This document shows positions 37,166-45,062 of a stretch of DNA of 64,000 bases, one piece after another; within the stretch, counting starts at the first letter, position 1; each line of letters starts with the position of its first letter. This DNA comes from Rossellomorea sp. BNER. GTDB lineage: Bacteria > Bacillota > Bacilli > Bacillales > Bacillaceae_B. The stretch lies in contig JANAVG010000011.1 in the NCBI GenBank assembly GCA_024213275.1, positions 1 to 64,000 of the forward strand. The letters are read 5' to 3'. The position numbers were made by a program, and so were the translations under genes. A model generated the notes under the pieces. The model ran no database searches. It was not told the origin of the DNA and saw only the letters and a program-made list of their open reading frames with translations.

Positions 37166-37639
37166 TTACCCCTTCAAGATAGCTTCGACATCTCTTTCTG
37201 GCGCGTCATTTTTCTCTTGGAGGGACCTTATCACCGAAATGCCTTCCACGACATTTGCTTCAAAAATAAACTGAACTTTATTTGTATCTGCTGTCTTCTG
37301 TAATTGTTCACCGTACCTGGCAATACACTCTTTATTTGATGAAACTACATGACAGCCTTTTTTAATAGAATACTCAATATAAGCGCGTGCAAGTTCAATT
37401 TCATCTATCGCTTCAATAATTACCTCAGGCTGTTTATTAATAATCTCTTCAAAGTCTTTTGACATTAATGCACCTTTTTGAGCAGATAAAATATGGTTAT
37501 CATTTTTTACTATTATTCCTGATATGGCAATAGATCTTCCGTTTAATAACTCTATATGTTCTTTTATCTGGATCATTTCTTCCAATGCTCTTAACCCTGC
37601 TGTCCCTACTCCTAGAAGCCCAACTTTCAATGAACGCAA
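37166..37639 (-). pseudogene. Truncated homoserine dehydrogenase (N-terminal NAD-binding part only)
   Basis: 157 residues from a TTG behind aaggaagggg. The dinucleotide-binding start KVGLLGVGTAGLRALEEM, the VVSSNKECIA segment (counterpart of VVTANKAL) and FEANVVEGISVIRSLQ match homoserine dehydrogenase, but the frame stops (TAATAA) where the family continues with its catalytic domain; full-length enzymes have over 400 residues. Downstream bases show no continuation in another frame. An S-box leader lies upstream on the same strand, which fits a former methionine/threonine-branch gene. It may still make a folded NAD-binding fragment. Confidence 0.75.
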
Positions 37640-37774
37640 CTTACATGTCCCCTTCCTTTAGCGAGCAAACTCTTTATTCAGACTAAAATGATAGTTCCCT
37701 TGAGATGGTGGCCTGTGACCACTTATCAACGGTGTGACTGCTCAACTCCCTTTTTAAATTCGCTTTTTTTGTAA

Positions 37775-37936
37775 AGCTGTTTTCGCATAGATTGTTGTTT
37801 TTCGAACAAGAATAGAAATCCGAAATGATTAAGGTTTCGGGGTATCTTTTCGTCAAAGCAATAAATGTTTCACTAGTATTGAATGATTTAAGGTGTTTAT
37901 AATTGACCAAAAGCAACAAATTTTACGAAAAGAGCC
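37775..37936 (-). repeat. MITE copy 6 (right of kynU, inverted)
   Basis: 162 bases. The reverse complement reads ggctcttttcgtaaaatttg ... ctatgcgaaaacagct and aligns end to end with 35544-35697. Flanking 8-mers ttttgtaa and tttcataa match at 6 of 8. It lies between the S-box leader and the truncated dehydrogenase. A minus-strand open frame here is only the element. Confidence 0.88.
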
Positions 37937-38008
37937 TTTCATAAAGAATGGGTTTATTATTGAGTTGAAGACCTTTATTTTAAGAAATTAGCCAGTTGTG
38001 CTAATATA

Positions 38009-38027
38009 AAAGTTTGCAAAAACAGCC
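38009..38027 (+). repeat. Solitary MITE right end
   Basis: aaagtttgcaaaaacagcc matches the conserved right end (aaagtttacgaaaacagcc). No matching left end is clear; probably a remnant next to the S-box terminator. Confidence 0.5.
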
Positions 38028-38030
38028 TAT

Positions 38031-38193
38031 AAATAAAAGCAGCCCCTCTATCAATGAGATAGAGAGGCTGCATACCGTAAACGTCTCTTATCTCGCAAAG
38101 TAATACTTTGCAGGATTTAGCACCTTTTCAAACCATTGTTTGAAGGTTGCCGGGCTTCGCAGGGCCATTCCCTCCGCCTCTCTTGATAAGAAC
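38031..38193 (-). promoter_or_regulatory. SAM-I (S-box) riboswitch upstream of the truncated dehydrogenase
   Basis: Read on the minus strand: CTTATCAAGAGAGGCGGAGG, then GGAATGGCCCTGCGAAGCC, then CGGCAACC, and the closing GAGATAAGAG strand: the S-box consensus in order. It ends in a GCAGCCTCTCTATC / GATAGAGGGGCTGC terminator with TTTTATTT (38071 to 38031). High SAM should stop transcription. The next gene in its direction is the truncated homoserine dehydrogenase, 390 bases away past a MITE. Confidence 0.92.
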
Positions 38194-38317
38194 TATTCAT
38201 TTTTTAATATTGTAGCAGACAGAAAGGGAACAGACAACTGAAAATTGTAAAAATTCGGTTCGATATCTACATTAAAGACATTATTGGATGTGTGTTCTGG
38301 ATAGTTGATGTTTTTTT

Positions 38318-38360
38318 AAAAATAAAAAAACGCTTGGGAAGTAAAGAGATCCAAGCGTTT
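38318..38360 (-). terminator. Terminator of pckA
   Basis: AAACGCTTGG / CCAAGCGTTT hairpin followed on the minus strand by TTTTTTTATTT. Confidence 0.85.
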
Positions 38361-38367
38361 TAGTATA

Positions 38368-39954
38368 CTATTTTAATGGTCCGCCTTTTGTTTCAATCAT
38401 CTCAGGAACATCTGAGAACTTACGGAAGTTTTCACGGAACTTACCTGCCAATTCTTTTGCTTTATTATCAAATGCCTCATCATTAGCCCATGTTTTACGT
38501 GGTTGAAGGACTTCATCTGGAACACCCGGAACATGTACTGGGATATTGAGACCAAAGATTTCATCTTTCAATGTTTCAACGTTTGTTAATTCACCTTCAA
38601 GTGCAGCTTGCACCATTGCACGAGTGTAAGATAATTTCATTCTGTTACCTACACCGTATTCGCCACCAGTCCAGCCTGTATTAACTAAGAAAACTTGAGC
38701 GTTGTGCTCATCAATTTTCTTTCCAAGCATTTCAGCATAAACAGTTGCTGGCAGTGGTAGGAACGGAGAACCGAAACATGTTGAGAATGTCGCCTGTGGT
38801 GACGTTACTCCACGTTCAGTACCAGCCAATTTAGACGTATAGCCACTTAGGAAATGATACATAGCTTGTTCTTTCGTTAATTTGCTGATAGGAGGCAGTA
38901 CTCCAAAAGCGTCTGCTGTTAAGAAGACAATTGTATTAGGGTGACCAGCAATGCTTGGGTCCACAATATTATCGATTGCTTGAAGCGGGTAGGCTGCACG
39001 GGTATTTTCCGTTAAACTATTATCTTCATAATCTGCTTCTCTCGTTTCGCTATTCAACATAACATTTTCCAACACTGATCCGAAACGGATAGCATCAAAT
39101 ATTTGTGGTTCCTTTTCACGAGTTAAACCGATCGTCTTCGCATAGCAACCGCCTTCGATATTGAATACTCCATTTGGAGACCAGCCATGCTCATCGTCAC
39201 CGATTAAACGGCGGTTTGGATCAGCTGACAAAGTGGTTTTACCTGTTCCCGAAAGTCCGAAGAATAAAGCGACATCTCCTTCTTGCCCAACATTAGCAGA
39301 ACAGTGCATAGAAAGAATATCTGCTTCAGGTAGCATATAGTTCATTACAGAGAAAATCGATTTTTTCATTTCGCCTGCATATTCAGTTCCACCAATTAAT
39401 ACAGTTCTTTTTTCAAAAGAAACGATAATAAATGTTTCCGAGTTTGTTCCATCAACCGCTGGATCCGCTTTAAAATTTGGAGCGGAAATAACTGTGAATC
39501 CCGGACTATGTTCAAGTAATTCCTCATTATTAGGTCGGATGAATAATTGGTGGGCAAAAAGGTTATGCCAAGCAAATTCGTTGATAACTTGGATAGGCAT
39601 ACGATATTTTTGATCTGCCCCGGCAAAACCTTTAAAAACAAAAACCTCTTCTTTTTCTTTTAAGTAATTAATCACTTTAGTATATAATTTATCAAAAGCG
39701 TCAACAGAAATCGGTTGATTAACAGATCCCCATTCAATCTTTTCTTTTGTGGAAGTTTCTTCTACAATAAATTTATCTTTCGGTGATCGACCTGTGTATT
39801 TTCCAGTTTCCGCACGCACAGCACCAGATGATGTTAGAACTCCTTCATTTCGATTGAGTACTTTCTCTACTAACTGGGGAACAGAAAGTTGAATTTGTAT
39901 ATTTTGATTGTTAAGTAATTCTTTTAGTTCACTAGACATGCTAACTGAATTCAT
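38368..39954 (-). CDS. pckA: Phosphoenolpyruvate carboxykinase (ATP) PckA
   Basis: Converts oxaloacetate and ATP to phosphoenolpyruvate, first step of gluconeogenesis. 528 residues. Start [14 protein letters not shown] matches the B. subtilis protein; ribosome site aaggaagg. [13 protein letters not shown], kinase-1a [16 protein letters not shown], kinase-2 [10 protein letters not shown] and [10 protein letters not shown] are intact. Divergent from metK, as in B. subtilis. Confidence 0.97.
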   Translation of the reverse strand: MNSVSMSSELKELLNNQNIQIQLSVPQLVEKVLNRNEGVLTSSGAVRAETGKYTGRSPKDKFIVEETSTKEKIEWGSVNQPISVDAFDKLYTKVINYLKEKEEVFVFKGFAGADQKYRMPIQVINEFAWHNLFAHQLFIRPNNEELLEHSPGFTVISAPNFKADPAVDGTNSETFIIVSFEKRTVLIGGTEYAGEMKKSIFSVMNYMLPEADILSMHCSANVGQEGDVALFFGLSGTGKTTLSADPNRRLIGDDEHGWSPNGVFNIEGGCYAKTIGLTREKEPQIFDAIRFGSVLENVMLNSETREADYEDNSLTENTRAAYPLQAIDNIVDPSIAGHPNTIVFLTADAFGVLPPISKLTKEQAMYHFLSGYTSKLAGTERGVTSPQATFSTCFGSPFLPLPATVYAEMLGKKIDEHNAQVFLVNTGWTGGEYGVGNRMKLSYTRAMVQAALEGELTNVETLKDEIFGLNIPVHVPGVPDEVLQPRKTWANDEAFDNKAKELAGKFRENFRKFSDVPEMIETKGGPLK

Positions 39955-39980
39955 GTACGAAAACCTTCCTTTTTCTATAT

Positions 39981-39996
39981 TTGAAAGCGCTATGTT
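39981..39996. promoter_or_regulatory. cre-like site before pckA
   Basis: TTGAAAGCGCTATGTT fits the recalled CcpA consensus WTGNAARCGNWWWCAW at 14 of 16 positions; it lies 27-42 bases upstream of the pckA start codon. B. subtilis pckA is glucose-repressed mainly through CcpN, so this is a prediction only. Confidence 0.35.
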
Positions 39997-40212
39997 TTCT
40001 CAAGAAATAGTATAACACATTAAAATGATTAGTCTATACTATTCAACTATTTTTATGAGAATGTTTAATTTTTGTCACAAAATTGGTTGCTTGGTCTATC
40101 ATTTATAGGAAATTGTACTATATATATAGGAAAAAACAAAAAAAATTATAAAATATAGGATCAAGTGATTCAAGCTTGAATATTCTGGTGAAAACACCTT
40201 GCTGAAAAACGG

Positions 40213-40241
40213 TTGACACACCTTACCCCTTAGGTTATGAT
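40213..40241 (+). promoter_or_regulatory. sigma-A promoter of metK
   Basis: TTGACA (40213-40218), 17 bases, TATGAT (40236-40241), just before the S-box leader. Confidence 0.75.
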
Positions 40242-40258
40242 TGAACCTTGAAACGGAT

Positions 40259-40457
40259 ACTCTTATCCCGAGCTGGTGGAGGGACAGACCCTATGAAACC
40301 CAGCAACCTGCTTACTGTGGAAAATGCGGCACGAATGAATGGCCTTTATTTTTCAAGCGAAGGTGCTAAACTGAGGCAAGGTGTAATGCCTTGAACGATA
40401 AGAGTGAAAGGCGCGACTATGAATCAAAACCTTTCCTCTATAAACAGGAAAGGTTTT
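40259..40457 (+). promoter_or_regulatory. SAM-I (S-box) riboswitch of metK
   Basis: ACTCTTATCCCGAGCTGGTG, GAGGGACAGACCCTATGAAA, CCCAGCAACC and the closing CGATAAGAG strand define the aptamer (to about 40404). The terminator AAACCTTTCCT / AGGAAAGGTTT with seven T ends at 40457. SAM binding should favour the terminator, giving feedback on SAM synthetase. The variable arm is longer than minimal. Confidence 0.95.
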
Positions 40458-40580
40458 TTTGTTTGTCTTCGCACCAATCCCACTTGGTTCTTTAACGCTG
40501 ATAATATCGCAGTGTTTACTTCATACTACTAAGGGAAATGAGTACCGTGAATAGAACTTTTATTCCTAGGAGGAACATTG

Positions 40581-41783
40581 ATGTCAAATAAACGTCGACT
40601 TTTTACTTCAGAGTCTGTTACAGAAGGTCATCCGGACAAAATTTGTGACCAAATTTCTGACTCTATTTTAGATGCTATTCTAAAAAATGATCCAAATGCT
40701 CGTGTAGCTTGTGAAACTTCTGTTACTACGGGTCTTGTATTAGTTGCAGGAGAAATCACAACAAATACTTATGTAGATATTCCGAAAATTGTTCGTGAAA
40801 CGATTCGTGAAATTGGCTATACACGTGCAAAATATGGTTTTGATGCTGAAACATGTGCAGTGTTAACTTCGATTGATGAGCAATCAGCTGATATTGCTGC
40901 CGGTGTTGATCAGGCTCTTGAAGCACGTGAAGGGCATATGTCAGATGAAGAAATCGAAGCAATTGGTGCAGGTGACCAAGGATTAATGTTCGGATTCGCT
41001 TGTAATGAAACGAAAGAACTTATGCCATTACCGATTTCATTATCACATAAAATTTCCCGTCGATTAACAGAAGTACGTAAAGAAGAAATTCTTCCATACC
41101 TTCGTCCAGACGGTAAAACACAAGTAACGGTTGAGTATGATGAAAATGATAAACCCGTTCGTATAGATACAATTGTTATTTCTACACAACATCACCCAGA
41201 AATCAGTCTTGAGCAAATTCAACGCAATTTAAAAGAACATGTCATTGATCCAGTAGTTCCTAAAGAACTAATTGATGAGAAAACGAAATACTTTATTAAT
41301 CCAACAGGTCGTTTTGTTATCGGTGGACCACAAGGGGACGCTGGTTTAACAGGGCGTAAGATTATCGTAGATACGTATGGTGGTTATGCTCGTCATGGCG
41401 GCGGTGCTTTCTCTGGTAAAGATGCTACTAAAGTAGACCGCTCAGCAGCATATGCAGCTCGTTATGTGGCGAAAAACATCGTTGCTGCAGAACTAGCAGA
41501 GAAATGTGAAGTACAGCTTGCATACGCAATCGGTGTAGCACAGCCAGTATCGATTTCTATTGATACATTTGGAACAGGAAAAGTTTCAGAAGAGGTATTA
41601 ATTGAAGTCGTACGCAACAACTTCGCCCTACGTCCAGCTGGAATTATCAAGATGCTTGACCTACGTCGTCCAATTTATAAACAAACGGCTGCATACGGCC
41701 ATTTTGGGCGTAATGATTTAGATCTTCCTTGGGAGCGTACAGATAAAGCAGCAATACTTAAAGAACAAGCTGTGAAAAACTAA
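40581..41783 (+). CDS. metK: S-adenosylmethionine synthetase MetK
   Basis: Makes SAM from methionine and ATP; essential. 400 residues from ATG 40581, 6 bases after taggagga; the TTG just upstream is less likely. [20 protein letters not shown] (ATP/Met site), [12 protein letters not shown], and [16 protein letters not shown] are all present. Controlled by the S-box leader upstream. Confidence 0.97.
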   Translation: MSNKRRLFTSESVTEGHPDKICDQISDSILDAILKNDPNARVACETSVTTGLVLVAGEITTNTYVDIPKIVRETIREIGYTRAKYGFDAETCAVLTSIDEQSADIAAGVDQALEAREGHMSDEEIEAIGAGDQGLMFGFACNETKELMPLPISLSHKISRRLTEVRKEEILPYLRPDGKTQVTVEYDENDKPVRIDTIVISTQHHPEISLEQIQRNLKEHVIDPVVPKELIDEKTKYFINPTGRFVIGGPQGDAGLTGRKIIVDTYGGYARHGGGAFSGKDATKVDRSAAYAARYVAKNIVAAELAEKCEVQLAYAIGVAQPVSISIDTFGTGKVSEEVLIEVVRNNFALRPAGIIKMLDLRRPIYKQTAAYGHFGRNDLDLPWERTDKAAILKEQAVKN

Positions 41784-41788
41784 TAAAA

Positions 41789-41857
41789 ATAGGCTATCCG
41801 TTAGTGGAGACTGACCCTTTTCGGGTCAGCTTACCTTTTATCGGATAGCCTTTTTTA
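41789..41857 (+). terminator. Terminator of metK
   Basis: Outer arms AGGCTATCCG / CGGATAGCCT with six T, enclosing a second hairpin CTGACCC / GGGTCAG. Confidence 0.85.
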
Positions 41858-41899
41858 TGGAGTTATTAATAAGTAAGAGGTCTGTAAAATTCTAATTTG

Positions 41900-42105
41900 A
41901 TTTTCGTGCAATTTTGATTCAGTTTCGTGCAATTTGTTCTGCACAGGTAAGCGTACCTGTTGTTTTTTAGACTCTGCTTTCAATCCTTTTTATAAGTCAT
42001 CTCGCCTATTATGAGTCACCCCGATGCATTAATGAGCAGGGAAGAATGATTTGTAAGCCAAAAGAGTCCATTTATGAGTGGTGACTCCAGGTTTACGAGC
42101 CGCTC
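41900..42105. repeat. Degenerate 21-bp repeats between metK and ytoA
   Basis: TTTCGTGCAAT recurs 21 bases apart (41902, 41923). Then a (A/T)NGAG(T/C) or TAAG(T/C) core recurs at 41996, 42015, 42036, 42057, 42078 and 42099: one 19-base and four 21-base steps. Other positions vary. The surrounding gene-free stretch 41858-42317 holds nothing else I recognise. Confidence 0.6.
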
Positions 42106-42317
42106 TTAACCTAGGGTCACCATAAAATCACTTCTGCGCCCACTAACCCAACAAAACCTTTATCAGCCATCACACATTCGCCAAATTAAATCAGTTTATA
42201 AAGGTTTGGAGGAGTAGTGAAATCTTAATTTAAATCCCGATGACTGAAAACGAACAATTGGTGAACAATAAGATGAGTAAAAGGCTTATGTTAAGGGTAA
42301 AAGCCTATAAAAAGTAA

Positions 42318-42836
42318 CTATTTAATGGGTTTTAACTCTTTATAGTATTGTCCTTTCTCTGCATATTCTCTTGAAATACGCTTCATTTCACTAATGTCAT
42401 GGTCGTTTACTTCTCGAATGACCTTTACAGGTCGTCCGAAAGCTAAAGTGTTCGGAGGAATGACTTTACCTTGGGGTACAAGGCTACCTGCTCCAATAAA
42501 GGCACCTTCCCCGATTTCTGCATTGTCTAAAATAGTAGAGCCCATTCCGATTAGCGCATTTTTTCTTATTTTGCAGCTATGTAGGATGACTCCGTGACCA
42601 ATTGTTACGTCGTCTTCAATAAGTAGTGTGTTATTGGGACTTTGATGTAGAATGGAATTATCTTGAATGTTCACTTTTTTGCCAATTTTGGTTGGTGCAA
42701 CATCACCCCGGATTACGGTGTTAAACCAAATGCTTGATTCCTCGCCAATTTCTACATCACCTGAAATCGTTACAAAGTCAGCAATATAAGCACTTTGCGC
42801 AATTTTAGGTATTTTTCCTTTATATTCATATATCAT
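42318..42836 (-). CDS. ytoA: Gamma-carbonic-anhydrase-like hexapeptide protein YtoA
   Basis: 172 residues. Left-handed beta-helix of hexapeptide repeats (ISGDVEIGEESSIWFNTVIR). The three metal His positions of the gamma class are candidates in ILHQSP, TIGHGVILHS. Ribosome site agggggaaa. The family binds zinc or cobalt; enzymatic activity varies among members. Divergent from ytpA. Confidence 0.88.
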   Translation of the reverse strand: MIYEYKGKIPKIAQSAYIADFVTISGDVEIGEESSIWFNTVIRGDVAPTKIGKKVNIQDNSILHQSPNNTLLIEDDVTIGHGVILHSCKIRKNALIGMGSTILDNAEIGEGAFIGAGSLVPQGKVIPPNTLAFGRPVKVIREVNDHDISEMKRISREYAEKGQYYKELKPIK

Positions 42837-42923
42837 ATTTTTTCCCCCTTTAGAGATTTACGGCTATAATAAATCATATCAAACCGTATTATAGTATAGA
42901 AAGTATTTTAAGGAGGTTTAGCC

Positions 42924-43727
42924 ATGTGGAAATGGGAAACAGATCAAGAAGCGAAAGCAGTTATTGTTATCGTTCATGGAGCAATGGAGCATCACGGTCG
43001 TTATGGTTGGCTCATTGAAATGTGGCGTTCATCGGGCTATCATGTGATCATGGGAGACCTACCTGGTCAAGGGATGACATCTAGAAGTCAAAGAGGTCAT
43101 ATTGATTCATTCGATGAATATATCACAGAAGTGAAGGATTGGGTTCAAGCAGCTTATCAATTTGAATTACCTGTCTTTGTAATTGGACACAGTATGGGAG
43201 GACTTGTAACGGTGAGGATGCTTCAAGAGACTCATATTAATGTTGCAGGTGTCGTTTTGTCCTCTCCTTGTCTTGGATTAATCAAACCGCCTTCAAAAGC
43301 TGTTGAGTTTTTATCATATGGACTAAATAAAGTTGCTCCTATGGTTAAATTTCCATCAGGCTTGACGGTGGATATGGCTACAAGGAATGCAGATGTAAGA
43401 GAAATCGATAGCAATGATTCTCTTTATATCACAAAAGTTTCCGTAAGATGGTATAGAGAGCTTATTCAAGCTACGAAATTAGCCTTTGCCAATCTTGAAA
43501 AAATGCCGGATATCCCTCTTCTTGTCATGCAAGCAGGGGACGACCGAATCGTCAATAAAGTTATGGTAAAGAAATGGTTCAACGAATTGACATTATCGGA
43601 AATGCACTACAAAGAATGGCCTAAATGTTATCATGAGATTTTTAATGAACCTGAACGAGATGATGTTTTCGAATATGCGAAAACATTTGTCGAAAGTAGA
43701 ATAAAAGCGATTGGATATATTGTTTGA
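42924..43727 (+). CDS. ytpA: Phospholipase-like alpha/beta hydrolase YtpA
   Basis: 267 residues. IVHGAMEHHGRYGW, the nucleophile Ser in GHSMGGLVTV, Asp in MQAGDDRIVN, and His in KCYHEIFNEPERD match the monoacylglycerol-lipase-like group. B. subtilis YtpA is linked to making the lysophospholipid antibiotic bacilysocin. Perfect ribosome site (aaggaggt). It is 21 bases before ytpB, probably one transcript. Confidence 0.88.
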   Translation: MWKWETDQEAKAVIVIVHGAMEHHGRYGWLIEMWRSSGYHVIMGDLPGQGMTSRSQRGHIDSFDEYITEVKDWVQAAYQFELPVFVIGHSMGGLVTVRMLQETHINVAGVVLSSPCLGLIKPPSKAVEFLSYGLNKVAPMVKFPSGLTVDMATRNADVREIDSNDSLYITKVSVRWYRELIQATKLAFANLEKMPDIPLLVMQAGDDRIVNKVMVKKWFNELTLSEMHYKEWPKCYHEIFNEPERDDVFEYAKTFVESRIKAIGYIV

Positions 43728-43748
43728 AGTTGAGGTGAACGTCTAGTT

Positions 43749-44822
43749 ATGTCTGTACCGACACATCCCTTTTCGTTAATGAATCAAGTATATAGAAAAG
43801 TATTTCCTATCGTTCATAGAGAATTAGCGTATTGGAAACAAAGGGCAGAACAAATTCCTAATGAAGAATTAAGAAAACAGGCATTATCAAGTATTGAACA
43901 TAAAGCATTTCATTGTGAAGGAGGCAGTATTTTATCCCTTCTCGCACTGTCAAAAAAAGACCAAGCTATCCGGTTTATCGTTGCCTATCAAACGATTAGT
44001 GATTATCTGGACAACTTGTGTGACAGAAGCACATCACTAGATCCTGCTGACTTTTCAGCCCTCCATGAAGCGATGGCAGATTCTCTTACACTAGGTGCTG
44101 TTGAAAGAAATTATTATCGTTTGAGAGCAGATCAAGATGATGGTGGGTTTTTATTAGACCTAGTGAAAACATGTCAATCTGTCTTAAGTGAGCTTGAAAA
44201 CTATGAACATATTAAGTCCTACCTTTTGGAACTTTGCCAATATTATAGTGATCTTCAAATACATAAGCATGTCCATGTAGATGAACGGATTGATCGATTA
44301 AAAAATTGGTTCCATGAACATAAAGAAGGATTACCTGCTATGGACTGGTATGAGTTTTCGGCGTGTTCAGGCTCAACATTAGGAATTTTTTGTTTAGTTT
44401 CCTATGCCTTTAGGGACGATTTCCACTATAGTTATGCAAACATTATTCGTGAAGGTTACTTCCCGTATATTCAAGGGCTTCATATCCTTCTCGATTACTT
44501 CATTGATCAAGAAGAAGATTTAGATGGAGGTGATTTAAACTTTTGCTTCTATTATGAAAATGACGAGCAAATGAAGAAAAGGCTCTTTCACTTTTTAGAA
44601 AAAGCTGATGAATATACGGAGAAGCTGCCACATGCGAATTTTCATCGCCTAATCAATAAAGGGTTATTAGGGGTATATCTTTCAGATGAGAAAGCTTGGA
44701 AGCAAAAAAAGGTACACCAATTTAGTAAACAATTTATTGACCAAGCCGGATGGGTGACAAAATTCTTCTATTTTAATGGGAAAATTTATCGAAAATGGCA
44801 GAAACGGAAGAAATCCTCTTAA
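43749..44822 (+). CDS. ytpB: Tetraprenyl-beta-curcumene synthase YtpB
   Basis: 357 residues, DUF2600. All-helical prenyl cyclase that in B. subtilis converts C35 heptaprenyl diphosphate to tetraprenyl-beta-curcumene, a sesquarterpene lipid precursor. Asp-rich segments: YQTISDYLDNLCDRSTSLD and DYFIDQEEDLDGGDLNF. Heptaprenyl diphosphate also serves menaquinone, so this enzyme shares its substrate pool with MenA. A terminator hairpin follows. Confidence 0.9.
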   Translation: MSVPTHPFSLMNQVYRKVFPIVHRELAYWKQRAEQIPNEELRKQALSSIEHKAFHCEGGSILSLLALSKKDQAIRFIVAYQTISDYLDNLCDRSTSLDPADFSALHEAMADSLTLGAVERNYYRLRADQDDGGFLLDLVKTCQSVLSELENYEHIKSYLLELCQYYSDLQIHKHVHVDERIDRLKNWFHEHKEGLPAMDWYEFSACSGSTLGIFCLVSYAFRDDFHYSYANIIREGYFPYIQGLHILLDYFIDQEEDLDGGDLNFCFYYENDEQMKKRLFHFLEKADEYTEKLPHANFHRLINKGLLGVYLSDEKAWKQKKVHQFSKQFIDQAGWVTKFFYFNGKIYRKWQKRKKSS

Positions 44823-44847
44823 TAATTATAAGTGAATAACTAGTATA

Positions 44848-44906
44848 AAAGATTGAAAAGAATAATTCTGATCATGAGAATTCTTCTTTTTAATCTTTTT
44901 TTATTA
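44848..44906 (+). terminator. Terminator of ytpAB
   Basis: AAAGATTGAAAAGAATAATTCT pairs with AGAATTCTTCTTTTTAATCTTT (written in two arms, imperfect), followed by T-run. Confidence 0.75.
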
Positions 44907-45062
44907 CAGTTAAAAGTAATAAAATCAGTTCTAATTACTCATTTTCGTATAGGTTTTAGGGCCTATTTATCATTTTGTGTCAGAATAAAGGGATTTTTCT
45001 GAAAAATGGAGAATTACTAGCTTTGTAATCCTATTACTTAATAATAAAAGGGGGAAATATGA

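Noticed and set aside
37683-37919. Minus-strand 78-codon frame
   Set aside because: It is the interior of a miniature element; the inverted copy at 35544 does not keep an equivalent frame.
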